A stretch of DNA of 64,000 bases from an uncultured Acidobacteriaceae bacterium (GTDB lineage: Bacteria; Acidobacteriota; Terriglobia; Terriglobales; Acidobacteriaceae), in NCBI GenBank assembly GCA_937879855.1, contig CALFMO010000005.1, positions 124,001-188,000 of the forward strand, read 5' to 3'. Below are positions 53,923-63,843 of this stretch, piece after piece; within the stretch, counting starts at the first letter, position 1, and each line of letters opens with the position of its first letter. The translations under genes were made by a program, and so were the position numbers. The notes under the pieces were generated by a model, which was not told where the DNA came from, searched no databases, and was given only the letters and a program-made list of their open reading frames with translations.

Positions 53923-54999
53923 ATGCCAAGAAGAAGGTCGACGAGTCCAACGCTTGCCGACGTGGCGCGAGCCTGTGGAGTGGGGACCATGACTGTCTCC
54001 CGCGTGGTGAACGGAGCTGACCTCGTCAGTGCGAGGACCGCAGCCCGCGTTCGAGCTGTGATCAAGAGGCTCGGATACGAACCCAATGAAGCCGCCCGCA
54101 TTCTCAAAGGTCATTCCGCGCGGACCGTCGGATTTATCCTACCGGACTTGGCAGACCCTTTCTTTTCCACATGTGCTCATGCTGTACAGCAGGCGGCCGC
54201 AAAACACGGCTATATGACACTGCTTTTGGCTTCCGAGCGTGACTCCGACCGCGAGGCTTCGGCACTGGCGATGATGAACGCCAGGAACGTCGCGGGAATT
54301 TTGATTGTTCCAACAAGTCAGAACAGCATTTCGCAGTTGCAACAACTTCAGGCGCGCGGGATCCCGGTGGTGATGCTGGATCGCATTTTCCCTGGAATGC
54401 AGGCGGGCGAAGTGATGGTCGAAAATGAAAAGGGCGCGCAGATGGCAGTGAGACATCTGCTGGAACACGGACATCGATCGATTCTTTGTGTCGCCTACGA
54501 TAGCCAGTTCAACTCCATCACTCAACGAATGAGCGGATACGAAAAGACGATGACGCAAGCGGGCCTGAAGCCCGAGTTCGTCCTGGTTGACGATGTGTCT
54601 GCAGTGAGTAATAAAGTTCTGCAGAGGCTTCGCGCACCGAAACCGCCAAGCGCCCTGTTCACGCTCAATAACGTTGCTACCATCCAGGTTTTGCAAGCTC
54701 TGCAGCAGGAAAGGATCGATGTGCCGCAGGATCTTGCCATCATCGGATTTGATGACTTCGAACTCGCTGCTTTGCTTGCGGTGCCGATTACGACCGTCCG
54801 TCAGCCGGCAGCCCAATTGGGACAGAGCGCAACCCACCTGTTACTGGATTGGATTCGGCGTCCACGCGGCCCAGAAACGCGTTCCCTCCAGGCACAAGTT
54901 ATTCTCCCCACGGAACTCATCATCCGCAGATCCTGCGGATGCCAGCCTGCGCCGCGAGTCGAACAGGAACAAATTACCGGGATCGCAGCTCGCGACTGA
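53923..54999 (+). CDS. LacI-family transcriptional regulator
   Basis: A 358-residue repressor-type regulator. The helix-turn-helix is at ~10-32 (TLADVARACGVGTMTVSRVVNG). The hinge helix ~55-63 (NEAARILKG) has the Leu (~61) that LacI-family proteins insert at a central CpG, which fits the CG-centred operators found here. The sugar-binding domain runs from ~67 (RTVGFILPDLADPFFST) to ~330, with the usual DLAIIGFDDFELA. The start follows a GGGGGAG ribosome site. It diverges from TonB receptor 3, and its own upstream region has the best operator copy. I infer that it controls the arabinan locus; the inducer is unknown. Confidence 0.92.
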   Translation: MPRRRSTSPTLADVARACGVGTMTVSRVVNGADLVSARTAARVRAVIKRLGYEPNEAARILKGHSARTVGFILPDLADPFFSTCAHAVQQAAAKHGYMTLLLASERDSDREASALAMMNARNVAGILIVPTSQNSISQLQQLQARGIPVVMLDRIFPGMQAGEVMVENEKGAQMAVRHLLEHGHRSILCVAYDSQFNSITQRMSGYEKTMTQAGLKPEFVLVDDVSAVSNKVLQRLRAPKPPSALFTLNNVATIQVLQALQQERIDVPQDLAIIGFDDFELAALLAVPITTVRQPAAQLGQSATHLLLDWIRRPRGPETRSLQAQVILPTELIIRRSCGCQPAPRVEQEQITGIAARD

Positions 55000-55003
55000 T
55001 TCT

Positions 55004-56773
55004 TTAGCTTTTGGACCAGCCGTGGTTGGCGATTGGCCCGACGCCTTCCTTGATCGTAACGAGCTGATTGGCGGGCAACCGCTTGAAAGCCTCATGCACC
55101 CCGCTCGGCCAATAGACATCGATGTCAACGGTTGAGGAGCTTCCCAAACCGAAATGCAAACGGGGATCGTTGCAGGAAAAGAAGCTTGATTGGCTCAACA
55201 CCGCTTGCGCCTGGGTTTTGCCGCCGTAATGAACCAAAACTCTGGCTCCAATGGCGCTGCGATTGGACTTCACGCCCTCCAATTTCACCTTGATCCAGTT
55301 CGTCTTGCCACTGATGTCGTTGCGCAGCAGCGAAGGAGGCTCGTTGAGATTGATGATTAGTACGTCGATATCACCGTCGTTGTCGAAGTCGCCAAATGCG
55401 CATCCCCGACTGCAATGGAGCGCCGCTACTCCTGGGCCCGCTTCCTGGATGAGTTCTTCGAACACGCCTTCGCCAAGATTCCGAAAAACAGCGCGCGGAG
55501 TTTTGTTGGGATATTGTGGCAAGCTTCGTTCCACTTGCGGGTAAACGTGGCCGGTAACCATGAAGATGTCGGGAAGACCGTCGTTGTCCAGATCGACAAT
55601 GCCCGCACCCCAACAAATATATCTGGTTTCTACCCCAATGCGAGACACTCCGGTAGCGTCATCGAAATTACCCTTCCCATCGTTGTGGTAGAGGATGTTG
55701 GTGTCATCCAGGAAATGCGTTTTGAAAAGGTCGAGATGTCCGTCCAGATCGTAGTCGCCGACGCCGACACCCATGCCCGCCTGCTCCATGCCATCCTCGC
55801 TGAGGGCTACGCCTCGCAACACTCCCTCTTCCCGAAATGTTCCATTCCGATTATTAATGAACAACAGACTGGGAGTGGAATCAGAGGCGACATAGATGTC
55901 CTGCCAACCATCCTCATCGAAATCAGCGGCGATCACAGTCAACCCGTAGGTTGGCGGAGCTTTATGAATGCCTGCTTCACGGGTAACGTCGGTGAAGGTT
56001 CCATTACCATTATTTCGATACAGAGAATGTTGGCCGGTCCCAAGGCCGCGAGGACCGCATTCGACGGGGACTCCTTTCCAGCGGCAATAGGGATTTTGGC
56101 CGGGAACACCCGCAGTTTCGAACGAGAAGCGGACATAGTTCGAAACGAACAGATCGAGATGTCCGTCGCGGTTATAGTCCACGAAGGAGCAGCCGGCGCC
56201 GAACCTTACTTGATCGCTCCACAGCCCGGCTTCTTTAGTGACTTCAGTGAAGGTTCCGTTGCCGTTGTTGCGGTACAGCATGTTCTGCCCGTATGTGGTG
56301 AAAAAAATATCGTCAAAGCCGTCATTGTTATAGTCTCCGACGCACACTCCGCCGGCCCACCCCAGCGAGTGCAAACCAGCTTTTTCTGTAACGTCGGTAA
56401 ATGTGCCGTCCCGGTTATTTTTGTACAGTCGATTGGTGGTGCCCGCGGGAACTGCTTGCAGACGAGTACCGGAAAGCACAAACAAATCCATCCATCCATC
56501 GTTGTCGTAATCGATGAAGGCGCAGCCGCATCCAGCGGATTCGACAATGTAATTCTTGGTTTCTTCGTCGCCGTAAATCACTGGCGCGCGCAGACCCGCT
56601 TCGGTGGCAATGTCGACGAAGTGCGCGTTGAACGGACGACCGGAGGGCGCAGCTCTGGGCGCGGGTTTAGCGGTATGGCCTCCCATACCCTGCTGCGCGA
56701 GCAAGCGATTCGCGGGAAGTGACAGCGCGGCCCCTACCCCAAGTCGGACAAAGCTACGACGGCTGAAATTCAT
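55004..56773 (-). CDS. Tat-exported FG-GAP / ASPIC-UnbV (CRTAC1-like) protein 4
   Basis: A 589-residue protein with Tat signal MNFSRRSFVRLGVGAALSL. FG-GAP loops as in copy 3: [105 protein letters not shown]. The ASPIC/UnbV end has SNRSAIGARVLV and DPRLHFGLGSSS. It is a close full-length paralogue of copy 3 at 30715. Its stop lies four bases from the stop of the convergent lacI gene. No operator-like site was found in front of it, so the two paralogues may be expressed under different conditions. Confidence 0.9.
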   Translation of the reverse strand: MNFSRRSFVRLGVGAALSLPANRLLAQQGMGGHTAKPAPRAAPSGRPFNAHFVDIATEAGLRAPVIYGDEETKNYIVESAGCGCAFIDYDNDGWMDLFVLSGTRLQAVPAGTTNRLYKNNRDGTFTDVTEKAGLHSLGWAGGVCVGDYNNDGFDDIFFTTYGQNMLYRNNGNGTFTEVTKEAGLWSDQVRFGAGCSFVDYNRDGHLDLFVSNYVRFSFETAGVPGQNPYCRWKGVPVECGPRGLGTGQHSLYRNNGNGTFTDVTREAGIHKAPPTYGLTVIAADFDEDGWQDIYVASDSTPSLLFINNRNGTFREEGVLRGVALSEDGMEQAGMGVGVGDYDLDGHLDLFKTHFLDDTNILYHNDGKGNFDDATGVSRIGVETRYICWGAGIVDLDNDGLPDIFMVTGHVYPQVERSLPQYPNKTPRAVFRNLGEGVFEELIQEAGPGVAALHCSRGCAFGDFDNDGDIDVLIINLNEPPSLLRNDISGKTNWIKVKLEGVKSNRSAIGARVLVHYGGKTQAQAVLSQSSFFSCNDPRLHFGLGSSSTVDIDVYWPSGVHEAFKRLPANQLVTIKEGVGPIANHGWSKS

Positions 56774-56893
56774 GTCCCGATGTTCTAATGCGTTTCACTT
56801 TCGCGAATCCATCATGTTAGCATGACGCCCCATTGAGCTCGCGTTCTCGGCTAACTCACTTTTCGATAAAAACAGACTCATGCGGAGCTTCTC

Positions 56894-59494
56894 ATGCGGA
56901 CTTTAAGAATCCTCACCGGCGCTGTTCTCTGCGTCATATTTGCCTCAATTCCTACGAACGCTCAATCAGCCGCCGCAAAACAAAGCATCCAATTGGACTC
57001 AGGCTGGGAATTTCGTCAAATCCCCGACTCCTCCGTCGCCGCCGAAACGACGTGGCGCCCAGCGCAGGTTCCCGGAGATGTGCACCTGGACTTGCTGCGA
57101 AATAAGCTGATCCCGGATCCCTTTTATCGCGACAACGAAGCCAAGCTCCAGTGGATTGAGGATGCCAGTTGGGAGTACCGCAACGCCGTTCAGGTTGCGC
57201 CCGCTTTGCTCAACCACAAGAATGTTGACGTCGTTTTTGACGGTTTGGACGCGTACGCGGAAGTCTATCTCAACGATCGGTTGATTCTTACTGCTGACAA
57301 CATGTTCCGCGAGTGGCGCGTGCCCGTGAAGTCCTACCTGCACTCCGGGGCCAACCAGCTTCGCATCGTGTTTCCCTCTCCCATTACGGCGGCGGCCAAA
57401 GTGGCCGTCACTGACAAGTGGAGGCTTCAAACACACACAGAGGAAAAAACTTACATTCGCAAAGCGACCTACGAATATGGATGGGACTGGGGGCCGCGTT
57501 TCGTCACCAGCGGCATTTGGCGTCCCGCGAAGCTCGAGGCATGGAACGATGCCCGCGTCTCGAACCTCCACATTGCCCAGCGCGACGTGACCGCGAAAGT
57601 GGCCCATTTGACTGCTCAGGTCGAAATCACCGCGGCCAGCGACGCCGCCGGCAAACTCACGCTCGACTATTCTCACAAGGGCCGCAAAGCCGAAGTCTCA
57701 CAAGATGTCGATGTGCATCCTGGCATCAATCACTTCGATCTCCCATTGCAAATCGACAGTCCCGAACTCTGGTATCCCATCGGATACGGCTCGCAGCCGC
57801 GCTATGAATTCAATGTCCACCTGCGAATCGGCAAAGCCGATGAAGACAATGCATCCATCCGCACTGGCCTGCGATCGATCGTCCTGCGCCGCGATCTCGA
57901 CCAGTGGGGCCGCTCGTTTGAGTTTGTCATCAACGGTATTCCTGTGTTCGGCAAGGGCGCCGACGTGATTCCATTCGACAGCTTCCCCAACCGAGTCACG
58001 ACCGCGCAATATCGGCGGATTCTAGAGTCCGCCCGCGACGCCAATATGAACATGGTTCGCCACTGGGGCGGAGGCTACTACGAAACCGACGAGTTCTACG
58101 ACATTTGCGACGAACTCGGAATCATGGTCTGGCAGGATTTCATGTTCGGCAACGATTGGCAGCCCGGCACCTATGCGTGGAAGCAGAACGTTGAGCAAGA
58201 AGCCGAATACCAGGTTCGCCGATTGCGCGATCATCCCAGCATCATCATCTTTTGCGGCAATAACGAGACCGAAGAAGCGTTTCATTGGAATGGCCGTGAC
58301 ACTCTTACTCCGCAAGCCCGAATGCAGATGTGGCAGGACTACCTCACCGTTTTCACCGGCATCCTGGATCGAACCGTGAATCGCCTTGTCCCTGAAACGC
58401 CTTACTGGCCCAGTTCTCCAAGCTCCGACTACGAAGAGACCTCGCCAGCGTTCCAGTCCGGCGATTTTCACGATTGGAGCGTCTGGCACGGCCGCGTTCC
58501 CTTCAGCGAATATGAAAAACACTTCCCCCGCTTCATGACCGAGTACGGCTTCCAATCCTTCCCGGAAATGTCTTCTGTCAGCGCCTTCACCATTCCCGAA
58601 GATCGCGCCAGCATCTTCACCCCGGTTATGCTTGCCCACCAGAAGAACAATGAGGGGAACTCGATCATTCACGACTACATGCTGAAGTACTATTCCGAGC
58701 CCAAGGACTTCGCATCGTTCCTCTACGCCAGCCAGGTGCTGCAGGCCGAAGGAATCAAGATCGGCGCGGAACATCTTCGCCGCAACCGGCCGCGGACGAT
58801 GGGCTCCATTTTCTGGCAACTGAATGACTGTTGGCCGGTCGCCTCCTGGTCCAGCATCGACTACTACGGACGCTGGAAGGCGCTGCAATACTATGCGCGG
58901 CGTTTCTACGCGCCACTGCTGGTCTCGCCGCACCTGGAGGATGGTAGCTTCAACGTTTACGTCATCTCCGATAAAACTGCGCCCACGACCGGGCAGCTTC
59001 GCGTGCGCGTGATGACACTCGCGGGTGCCACGGTCAGCGACAACACTCAGAATGTCCAGATTCCGGAACTCTCCAGTAAGGTTTACCTGCAACGTCCGCT
59101 CTCGGAATTCACAAATGCCAACAGCCTTGATTCCGCCACAATTTTCGCGGTTACCGACCTGCTTGTGGATGGGAAAGTCGTGTCAAGCAATATTCTGTAT
59201 TTCGTCCCTGCGAAGCAGATTCGTTTGCCGGAGCCGGGGATCGCTACCGAACTGAGCTCTGATGGCACGTCTTATCGCCTCCGGCTCACGTCCAAGGTGT
59301 TAGCCCGCAGCGTCTACGTGTCGTTCGGAGACAGCGACGCACAAGTCTCCGACAATTACTTCGACCTGATCCCAGGTCAGCCCGTTAATATTGCGATTCA
59401 CAGCAAGGTGGGCGAGGATCAACTCCGGCAGGCGCTGAAGGTGATATCACTAGCCGAAGCCTTCGCGCCACCCAACGCAATGCCCCAGAACTGA
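56894..59494 (+). CDS. secreted GH2 beta-mannosidase
   Basis: An 866-residue retaining glycosidase with a Sec signal (MRTLRILTGAVLCVIFASI, cleavage near NAQ). The N-terminal sugar-binding and Ig-like domains run to ~330 (SGWEFRQIPDS, VPGDVHLDLLRNKLIPDPFY are mannosidase-type). The catalytic barrel has acid/base Glu ~458 (IIFCGNNETEEAFHW) and nucleophile Glu ~550 (RFMTEYGFQSFPE). YEYGWDWGPRFVTSGIWRP is also typical of beta-mannosidases. It would trim beta-mannosides from mannan or glucomannan fragments. Acetate kinase follows after 36 bases on the same strand, suggesting co-transcription. No LacI-type operator is seen upstream. Confidence 0.9.
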   Translation: MRTLRILTGAVLCVIFASIPTNAQSAAAKQSIQLDSGWEFRQIPDSSVAAETTWRPAQVPGDVHLDLLRNKLIPDPFYRDNEAKLQWIEDASWEYRNAVQVAPALLNHKNVDVVFDGLDAYAEVYLNDRLILTADNMFREWRVPVKSYLHSGANQLRIVFPSPITAAAKVAVTDKWRLQTHTEEKTYIRKATYEYGWDWGPRFVTSGIWRPAKLEAWNDARVSNLHIAQRDVTAKVAHLTAQVEITAASDAAGKLTLDYSHKGRKAEVSQDVDVHPGINHFDLPLQIDSPELWYPIGYGSQPRYEFNVHLRIGKADEDNASIRTGLRSIVLRRDLDQWGRSFEFVINGIPVFGKGADVIPFDSFPNRVTTAQYRRILESARDANMNMVRHWGGGYYETDEFYDICDELGIMVWQDFMFGNDWQPGTYAWKQNVEQEAEYQVRRLRDHPSIIIFCGNNETEEAFHWNGRDTLTPQARMQMWQDYLTVFTGILDRTVNRLVPETPYWPSSPSSDYEETSPAFQSGDFHDWSVWHGRVPFSEYEKHFPRFMTEYGFQSFPEMSSVSAFTIPEDRASIFTPVMLAHQKNNEGNSIIHDYMLKYYSEPKDFASFLYASQVLQAEGIKIGAEHLRRNRPRTMGSIFWQLNDCWPVASWSSIDYYGRWKALQYYARRFYAPLLVSPHLEDGSFNVYVISDKTAPTTGQLRVRVMTLAGATVSDNTQNVQIPELSSKVYLQRPLSEFTNANSLDSATIFAVTDLLVDGKVVSSNILYFVPAKQIRLPEPGIATELSSDGTSYRLRLTSKVLARSVYVSFGDSDAQVSDNYFDLIPGQPVNIAIHSKVGEDQLRQALKVISLAEAFAPPNAMPQN

Positions 59495-59530
59495 TTGTGA
59501 TCCAATCGTCTGTCGAAGGAAACCATTGCA

Positions 59531-60724
59531 ATGAATGTTCTGGTTTTGAACTCGGGAAGTTCCAGTCTGAAGTTTCAAGTGATTGCGACCGATCTTGAGC
59601 GAATCAAGCAACACAAGGAAGATCGCATCTGCCGGGGCGAGATTGAGGGCATCGGCGGCGAGGCGATCATCCGCATGCGATACCGTGAGCAGCCGAGTCG
59701 CACCCTTACCGCTTCATTGCGAGATATTGGATCGACGCTGGACTATCTTGTTCGCTACATCGCATCCGATCGGTCGGGGGTCACTGAAATCAAGAGCACT
59801 GCGGACGTGAATGCCGTGGGACATCGCGTGGTGCATGGCGGAGAACAGTTCACAGAATCAGCTCTCATCAATGACGAGGTGCTGAAGGGGATCGAGGACT
59901 GCATCGATCTGGCACCGCTGCACAATCCCAACAACATTCAATGCATTCTGGCCGCTCGCGAACTCTTCGGCAAAGATGTCCCGCAGGTGGCCGTGTTTGA
60001 TACCTCGTTCCATCATTCGCTTCCCGCGCAGGCCTATCTGTATGCGGTTCCCTATCATCTTTATCGGCGGCACCGCATACGTCGCTACGGATTTCACGGG
60101 ACCTCCCATCGCTACGTCGCATTCCGTTATCGCGCCCTGCGGGCACTTACGCGGGAGCAAACCAACATAATCACGCTACATCTCGGGAATGGCTGCTCGG
60201 CGGCCGCCATCAAGGGAGGACTGTCTGTCGATACTTCCATGGGAATGACGCCTCTGGAAGGTCTCGTCATGGGCACGCGGTCCGGCGATCTTGATCCTGC
60301 GATTGTCGGACTGATCGGGCGAAAAGAGGGGCTGTCGTCATCAGAGGTAGATACACTGCTGAACACTCAGTCCGGATTGCTCGGCATTTCCGGGCTGACG
60401 AATGACATGCGCGAACTGCAAGAGGAACTGAAAGATCACGACGACCGCCGGGTCCGGCTAGCCATCGAAATTTTCTGCTACCGCGCGCGGAAATATATTG
60501 GCGCTTTCCTGGCTTCGATGGGCGGAGCGGATGCCGTCGTTTTCACCGGCGGCATTGGTGAAAACTCTCCCGATGTCCGAGCCCGGATTTGCGCAGGCCT
60601 GGAATGGGCCGGGCTTCGTCTCGACACTGCGAAAAATCAGGAGACCATCGGACGCGAAAGCCAGATTTGCACCGACGACTCCAAATTGCTGGCCTACGGA
60701 TCCCGACCGATGAGGAACTCTTGA
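59531..60724 (+). CDS. ackA: acetate kinase
   Basis: A 397-residue cytoplasmic ASKHA-fold kinase: acetyl phosphate + ADP to acetate + ATP. The N-terminal [59 protein letters not shown] and [11 protein letters not shown] motifs are all present. The only oddity is a short C-terminus. It is convergent with the phosphoketolase gene, whose acetyl phosphate product is its substrate, so the pair would yield ATP from pentose or hexose phosphate. Confidence 0.95.
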   Translation: MNVLVLNSGSSSLKFQVIATDLERIKQHKEDRICRGEIEGIGGEAIIRMRYREQPSRTLTASLRDIGSTLDYLVRYIASDRSGVTEIKSTADVNAVGHRVVHGGEQFTESALINDEVLKGIEDCIDLAPLHNPNNIQCILAARELFGKDVPQVAVFDTSFHHSLPAQAYLYAVPYHLYRRHRIRRYGFHGTSHRYVAFRYRALRALTREQTNIITLHLGNGCSAAAIKGGLSVDTSMGMTPLEGLVMGTRSGDLDPAIVGLIGRKEGLSSSEVDTLLNTQSGLLGISGLTNDMRELQEELKDHDDRRVRLAIEIFCYRARKYIGAFLASMGGADAVVFTGGIGENSPDVRARICAGLEWAGLRLDTAKNQETIGRESQICTDDSKLLAYGSRPMRNS

Positions 60725-60786
60725 TCGCTCGCGACACAGTTCGAGTCATTCTGGGCGAGCCGCACCCGTCATAAACATCTCCCGCG

Positions 60787-63225
60787 CTAATACGGCCAAA
60801 CCCAGTCTGCCGCTTCAGGCTTGTCGATGCCGTATTGGTGCGCGTAAGTCCGGCATTCGATTTGCTGGTTCAGAAATCTTTCTTTCGCGTGCCCGCCAAT
60901 CTTCTGCAACTTGGGCACGCGGTTGACGACGTCCATCGCGAGGCTGAACCGGTCGATGTTGTTATCAATCGCCAATTCCAAGGGCGTGTTGATGCTGCCT
61001 TTTTCCTTGTAACCGCGAACGTGAATGTTGCTATGGTTCGTACGGCGATAGGCCAGCCGATGGATGAGCTGCGGATAGCCGTGAAAATTAAACATAACCG
61101 GCTTATCCACCGTGAATAGCGAGTCGAAATCCCAATCGGAAAGTCCGTGCGGATGCTCGCTTGTCGGCTGCAATTTGAATAGATCAACCACATTAACAAA
61201 CCGGATCTTAAGGTCCGGAAATTCCTTGCGCAGCAGCGCAGTCGCAGCCAGCGCCTCCTGCGTGGGAATGTCACCGGCAGAAGCCATCACAAAGTCCGGT
61301 TCGCCGCCCTCGTCATTGCTGGCCCAATCCCATATGCCAATGCCTTTGGTGCAATGAATGATCGCCTTCTCCATACTCAGATATTGCAAGTGCTTTTGCT
61401 TATCGCACACGATCACATTCACATAGTTCTGGCTCCGCAGACAGTGATCGGCGACCGAGAGCAAGCAATTAATATCCGGAGGAAGGTAAATACGAGTAAC
61501 ATTCGCACTTTTGTTGACGACCACATCCAGAAAGCCCGGATCCTGATGGGTGAAACCGTTGTGATCCTGTCGCCACACGGTGGAAGTGATGAGCAGATTC
61601 AACGACGCAATGGCCTCACGCCAGGACAGGTGATTGCTCATCTCCAACCACTTGGCATGCTGGTTGAACATGGAGTCGATGATATGCACGAACGATTCGT
61701 AGGACGACAGGAACCCATGACGTCCGGTCAAGAGATAGCCTTCCAGCATTCCCTCCATGGTGTGCTCGCTAAGCATCTCCATGACGCGGCCGTCGGTGGC
61801 GAGCTGGCCTCCGTCGCTATCCTCGGGAAAGAATTCCTCGATCCAGAATTTCTTGGTCACAGCATAGATCTCGTCGAGCTTGTTTGAAGTAGTCTCGTCG
61901 GGACCGAACACCCGGAAATTGTTCATGTTCAGCTTCATCACGTCGCGCAGAAATGCTCCGAGCGGACGCGTATTCTCGACCAGATCTCGTCCCGGCTTTC
62001 CGGACTTATCCGCATAATTGCGAAAATCCGGCAGCCGCAGTGCCTTCTTTAAGCGTCCACCGTTGGCATGCGGGTTCGCACTCATTCGACGTGTCCCGGA
62101 CGGCATCAAATCGCGGAACGTGATCGCCAACTTGCCTTTGCTATCGAAGAACGGTTCGGGTTTCAGCGAGTGCATCCAGCTCTCGAGCACACGAAGTTGT
62201 TCGGGATCTTTCTTCACGTTGGGCAGGGGCACTTGATGCGCCCGCCAAAAACCTTCGAGGAAATGGCCTTCGACTTCGCGCGGCGCGGTCCAACCCTTCG
62301 GTGAACGCAGCACGATCATGGGCCAGCGAGGCCGGCTCACCGCCCCCTGTTTTCGCGCGGACTGCTGATGTTGACGAATCTCAGAAATGCAATGCTCCGT
62401 CGTTGCCGCCATGGCCTGATGCATTTCGTCGACGTCAGAGCCTTCTACGAAATAGGGAGTCCAGCCGTAACCGCGGAGGAGATTCTCCAATTCTTCATGC
62501 GAGATGCGCGCAGGCAGCGTGGGATTGTCGATCTTGTAGCCGTTCAAGTGCAGTATGGGCAAAACAGCGCCATCACGTGCAGGATTCAGGAACTTGTTAA
62601 TGTGCCACGAAGTTGCTAAAGGACCGGTTTCCGATTCGCCGTCTCCTACGACGGCGGCCACGATCAGTTCAGGATTGTCGAAGGCGGCGCCGCACGCATG
62701 CGACAGCACATAGCCGAGTTCTCCGCCTTCATGGATAGATCCCGGCGTCTCAGGTGTGCAGTGACTGCCAATCCCGCCGGGGAAACTGAACTGCCGGAAG
62801 AATTCCTGCAAACCTTCAACATCCTGACTCTTTTCCGGATAGATCTCTGAGTAGGTGCCTTCAAGGTATGTGGGGCCAAGGACGCCCGGTGCTCCGTGCC
62901 CGGGCCCGGCGAGAAGAATCATATTGAGGTCGTATTTTCGGATCAGTCGGCTCAGATGCACATAGACGAATGACAATCCGGGACTCGATCCCCAGTGGCC
63001 AAGCAATCGGTTCTTGATTTGTTCCGGCCGGAGCGGTTCTGTAAGCAACGGATTTTCCTGCAGGTAAATCATGCCCAGGCTGAGGTAATTGCAGGCGCGC
63101 CAGTACGTTTCTATTTTGCGCAGTTCTTCAGCGCTAAGAGGGTGACCCTTTACCGTGGACCGAGTAGGACCGTATGGACTGATGTCAAGGATTTCGGCTG
63201 GAAGAGTAGCGTCGATCGTGCTCAT
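60787..63225 (-). CDS. xfp: phosphoketolase (xylulose-5-P / fructose-6-P)
   Basis: An 812-residue TPP-dependent enzyme that splits xylulose 5-phosphate (or fructose 6-phosphate) to acetyl phosphate plus glyceraldehyde 3-phosphate (or erythrose 4-phosphate). Signatures: [51 protein letters not shown] and the TPP-binding [13 protein letters not shown]. The C-terminal part carries [17 protein letters not shown]. Length fits the family (~800). A ribosome site GGAG precedes the ATG at 63225. Paired with ackA across a convergent junction; no LacI-type operator seen. It can consume pentose phosphate if arabinose enters by the isomerase route. Confidence 0.95.
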   Translation of the reverse strand: MSTIDATLPAEILDISPYGPTRSTVKGHPLSAEELRKIETYWRACNYLSLGMIYLQENPLLTEPLRPEQIKNRLLGHWGSSPGLSFVYVHLSRLIRKYDLNMILLAGPGHGAPGVLGPTYLEGTYSEIYPEKSQDVEGLQEFFRQFSFPGGIGSHCTPETPGSIHEGGELGYVLSHACGAAFDNPELIVAAVVGDGESETGPLATSWHINKFLNPARDGAVLPILHLNGYKIDNPTLPARISHEELENLLRGYGWTPYFVEGSDVDEMHQAMAATTEHCISEIRQHQQSARKQGAVSRPRWPMIVLRSPKGWTAPREVEGHFLEGFWRAHQVPLPNVKKDPEQLRVLESWMHSLKPEPFFDSKGKLAITFRDLMPSGTRRMSANPHANGGRLKKALRLPDFRNYADKSGKPGRDLVENTRPLGAFLRDVMKLNMNNFRVFGPDETTSNKLDEIYAVTKKFWIEEFFPEDSDGGQLATDGRVMEMLSEHTMEGMLEGYLLTGRHGFLSSYESFVHIIDSMFNQHAKWLEMSNHLSWREAIASLNLLITSTVWRQDHNGFTHQDPGFLDVVVNKSANVTRIYLPPDINCLLSVADHCLRSQNYVNVIVCDKQKHLQYLSMEKAIIHCTKGIGIWDWASNDEGGEPDFVMASAGDIPTQEALAATALLRKEFPDLKIRFVNVVDLFKLQPTSEHPHGLSDWDFDSLFTVDKPVMFNFHGYPQLIHRLAYRRTNHSNIHVRGYKEKGSINTPLELAIDNNIDRFSLAMDVVNRVPKLQKIGGHAKERFLNQQIECRTYAHQYGIDKPEAADWVWPY

Positions 63226-63625
63226 GGGTAACTCCTTCTCGATAGGCTATGCCCTCAGGTCCTTCAGTGACAACTGCCTCTCTGTGAATTGTTATCGGAG
63301 CCCGCTTGTTGATTCGCTCCGACCACGGGAATATTTCCGGAAAAGCTAAGTTGTATTCACAGAAAGCGTTCAATGGGCAAGAACCGCGGTGAGATACAAA
63401 CGTGAATGCTCGATCCAAAAACGGTGATCTTGGCTGTTCAAAGGGCAAGACCAGAATTGTTTTAAGTTGGCAATGCAGTTGGCAATAGCTGCGGATTCTG
63501 TCAAACGCCAATTTTGATGATTTGCAGGCTCTCCCTCTGCTGTCCTGAGCAGGCGTTGTATCCGAACCTGGTTGCAACGCCTGCATTTTTGGTTACACGG
63601 TTTGAGTCAAATAAAAGGAGCTCGT
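63226..63625. other. 400-base intergenic region between xfp and tatA
   Basis: No credible gene. It contains a short direct repeat (TTGGCAAT at 63467 and 63479) and the hairpin at 63549-63584. It must hold the leftward xfp promoter and the rightward tatA promoter, neither of which I can place with confidence. Confidence 0.4.
63549..63584 (+). terminator. terminator-like hairpin in the tatA leader
   Basis: GCAGGCGTTG (63549-63558) and CAACGCCTGC (63575-63584) form a perfect 10-bp stem with a 16-base loop, followed by ATTTTT. It lies 41 bases upstream of tatA with no rightward gene before it: an attenuator, or the end of an unseen small RNA. Confidence 0.45.
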
Positions 63626-63832
63626 ATGTTGGAAGGACTGTTTCAACCGACGCATCTGTTGCTCATTTTTGGAATTGCCCTACTCGTTTTCGGACCCAAG
63701 AAACTTCCAGAACTCGGGAAGGGAATAGGTGACGGCATCCGGGGCTTCAAGTCAGCGATGAGCGCAGATGAAGATAAGTCGGTCGTCAAAACACCTGCGC
63801 CCGCCGGCGATCACGTCGCATCCAAGGAGTAA
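63626..63832 (+). CDS. tatA: Sec-independent translocase subunit TatA
   Basis: A 68-residue inner-membrane protein. The ATG at 63626 follows AAAAGGAG. One N-terminal transmembrane helix (LFQPTHLLLIFGIALLVF) is followed by the amphipathic helix motif GPKKLPELGKGIGDGIRGF and a polar tail. TatA/TatE (rather than TatB) is supported by the short length and the FGPKKLPELG hinge. It forms the pore of the twin-arginine pathway; eight genes in this window encode Tat signals. tatB/tatC are not in view. Confidence 0.9.
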   Translation: MLEGLFQPTHLLLIFGIALLVFGPKKLPELGKGIGDGIRGFKSAMSADEDKSVVKTPAPAGDHVASKE

Positions 63833-63843
63833 GTCGGAAGCCT

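Noticed and set aside
55415..56722. Long rightward open frame (435 codons) opposite ASPIC/UnbV copy 4; similar ones at 30835-32067 and 6098-6883 opposite the other copies
   Set aside because: They arise because the repeated Asp/Asn/Gly codons of FG-GAP loops leave the antisense frame free of stops. The sense frames have Tat signals and complete domains; the antisense products show no family features.
58022..59092. 356-codon leftward frame inside the GH2 gene
   Set aside because: Antisense shadow of the catalytic domain with intact catalytic Glu motifs on the sense strand.
63185..63586. 133-codon leftward frame upstream of xfp
   Set aside because: Overlaps the xfp start, has no domain-like pattern and is rich in low-complexity Ser/Arg/Pro.
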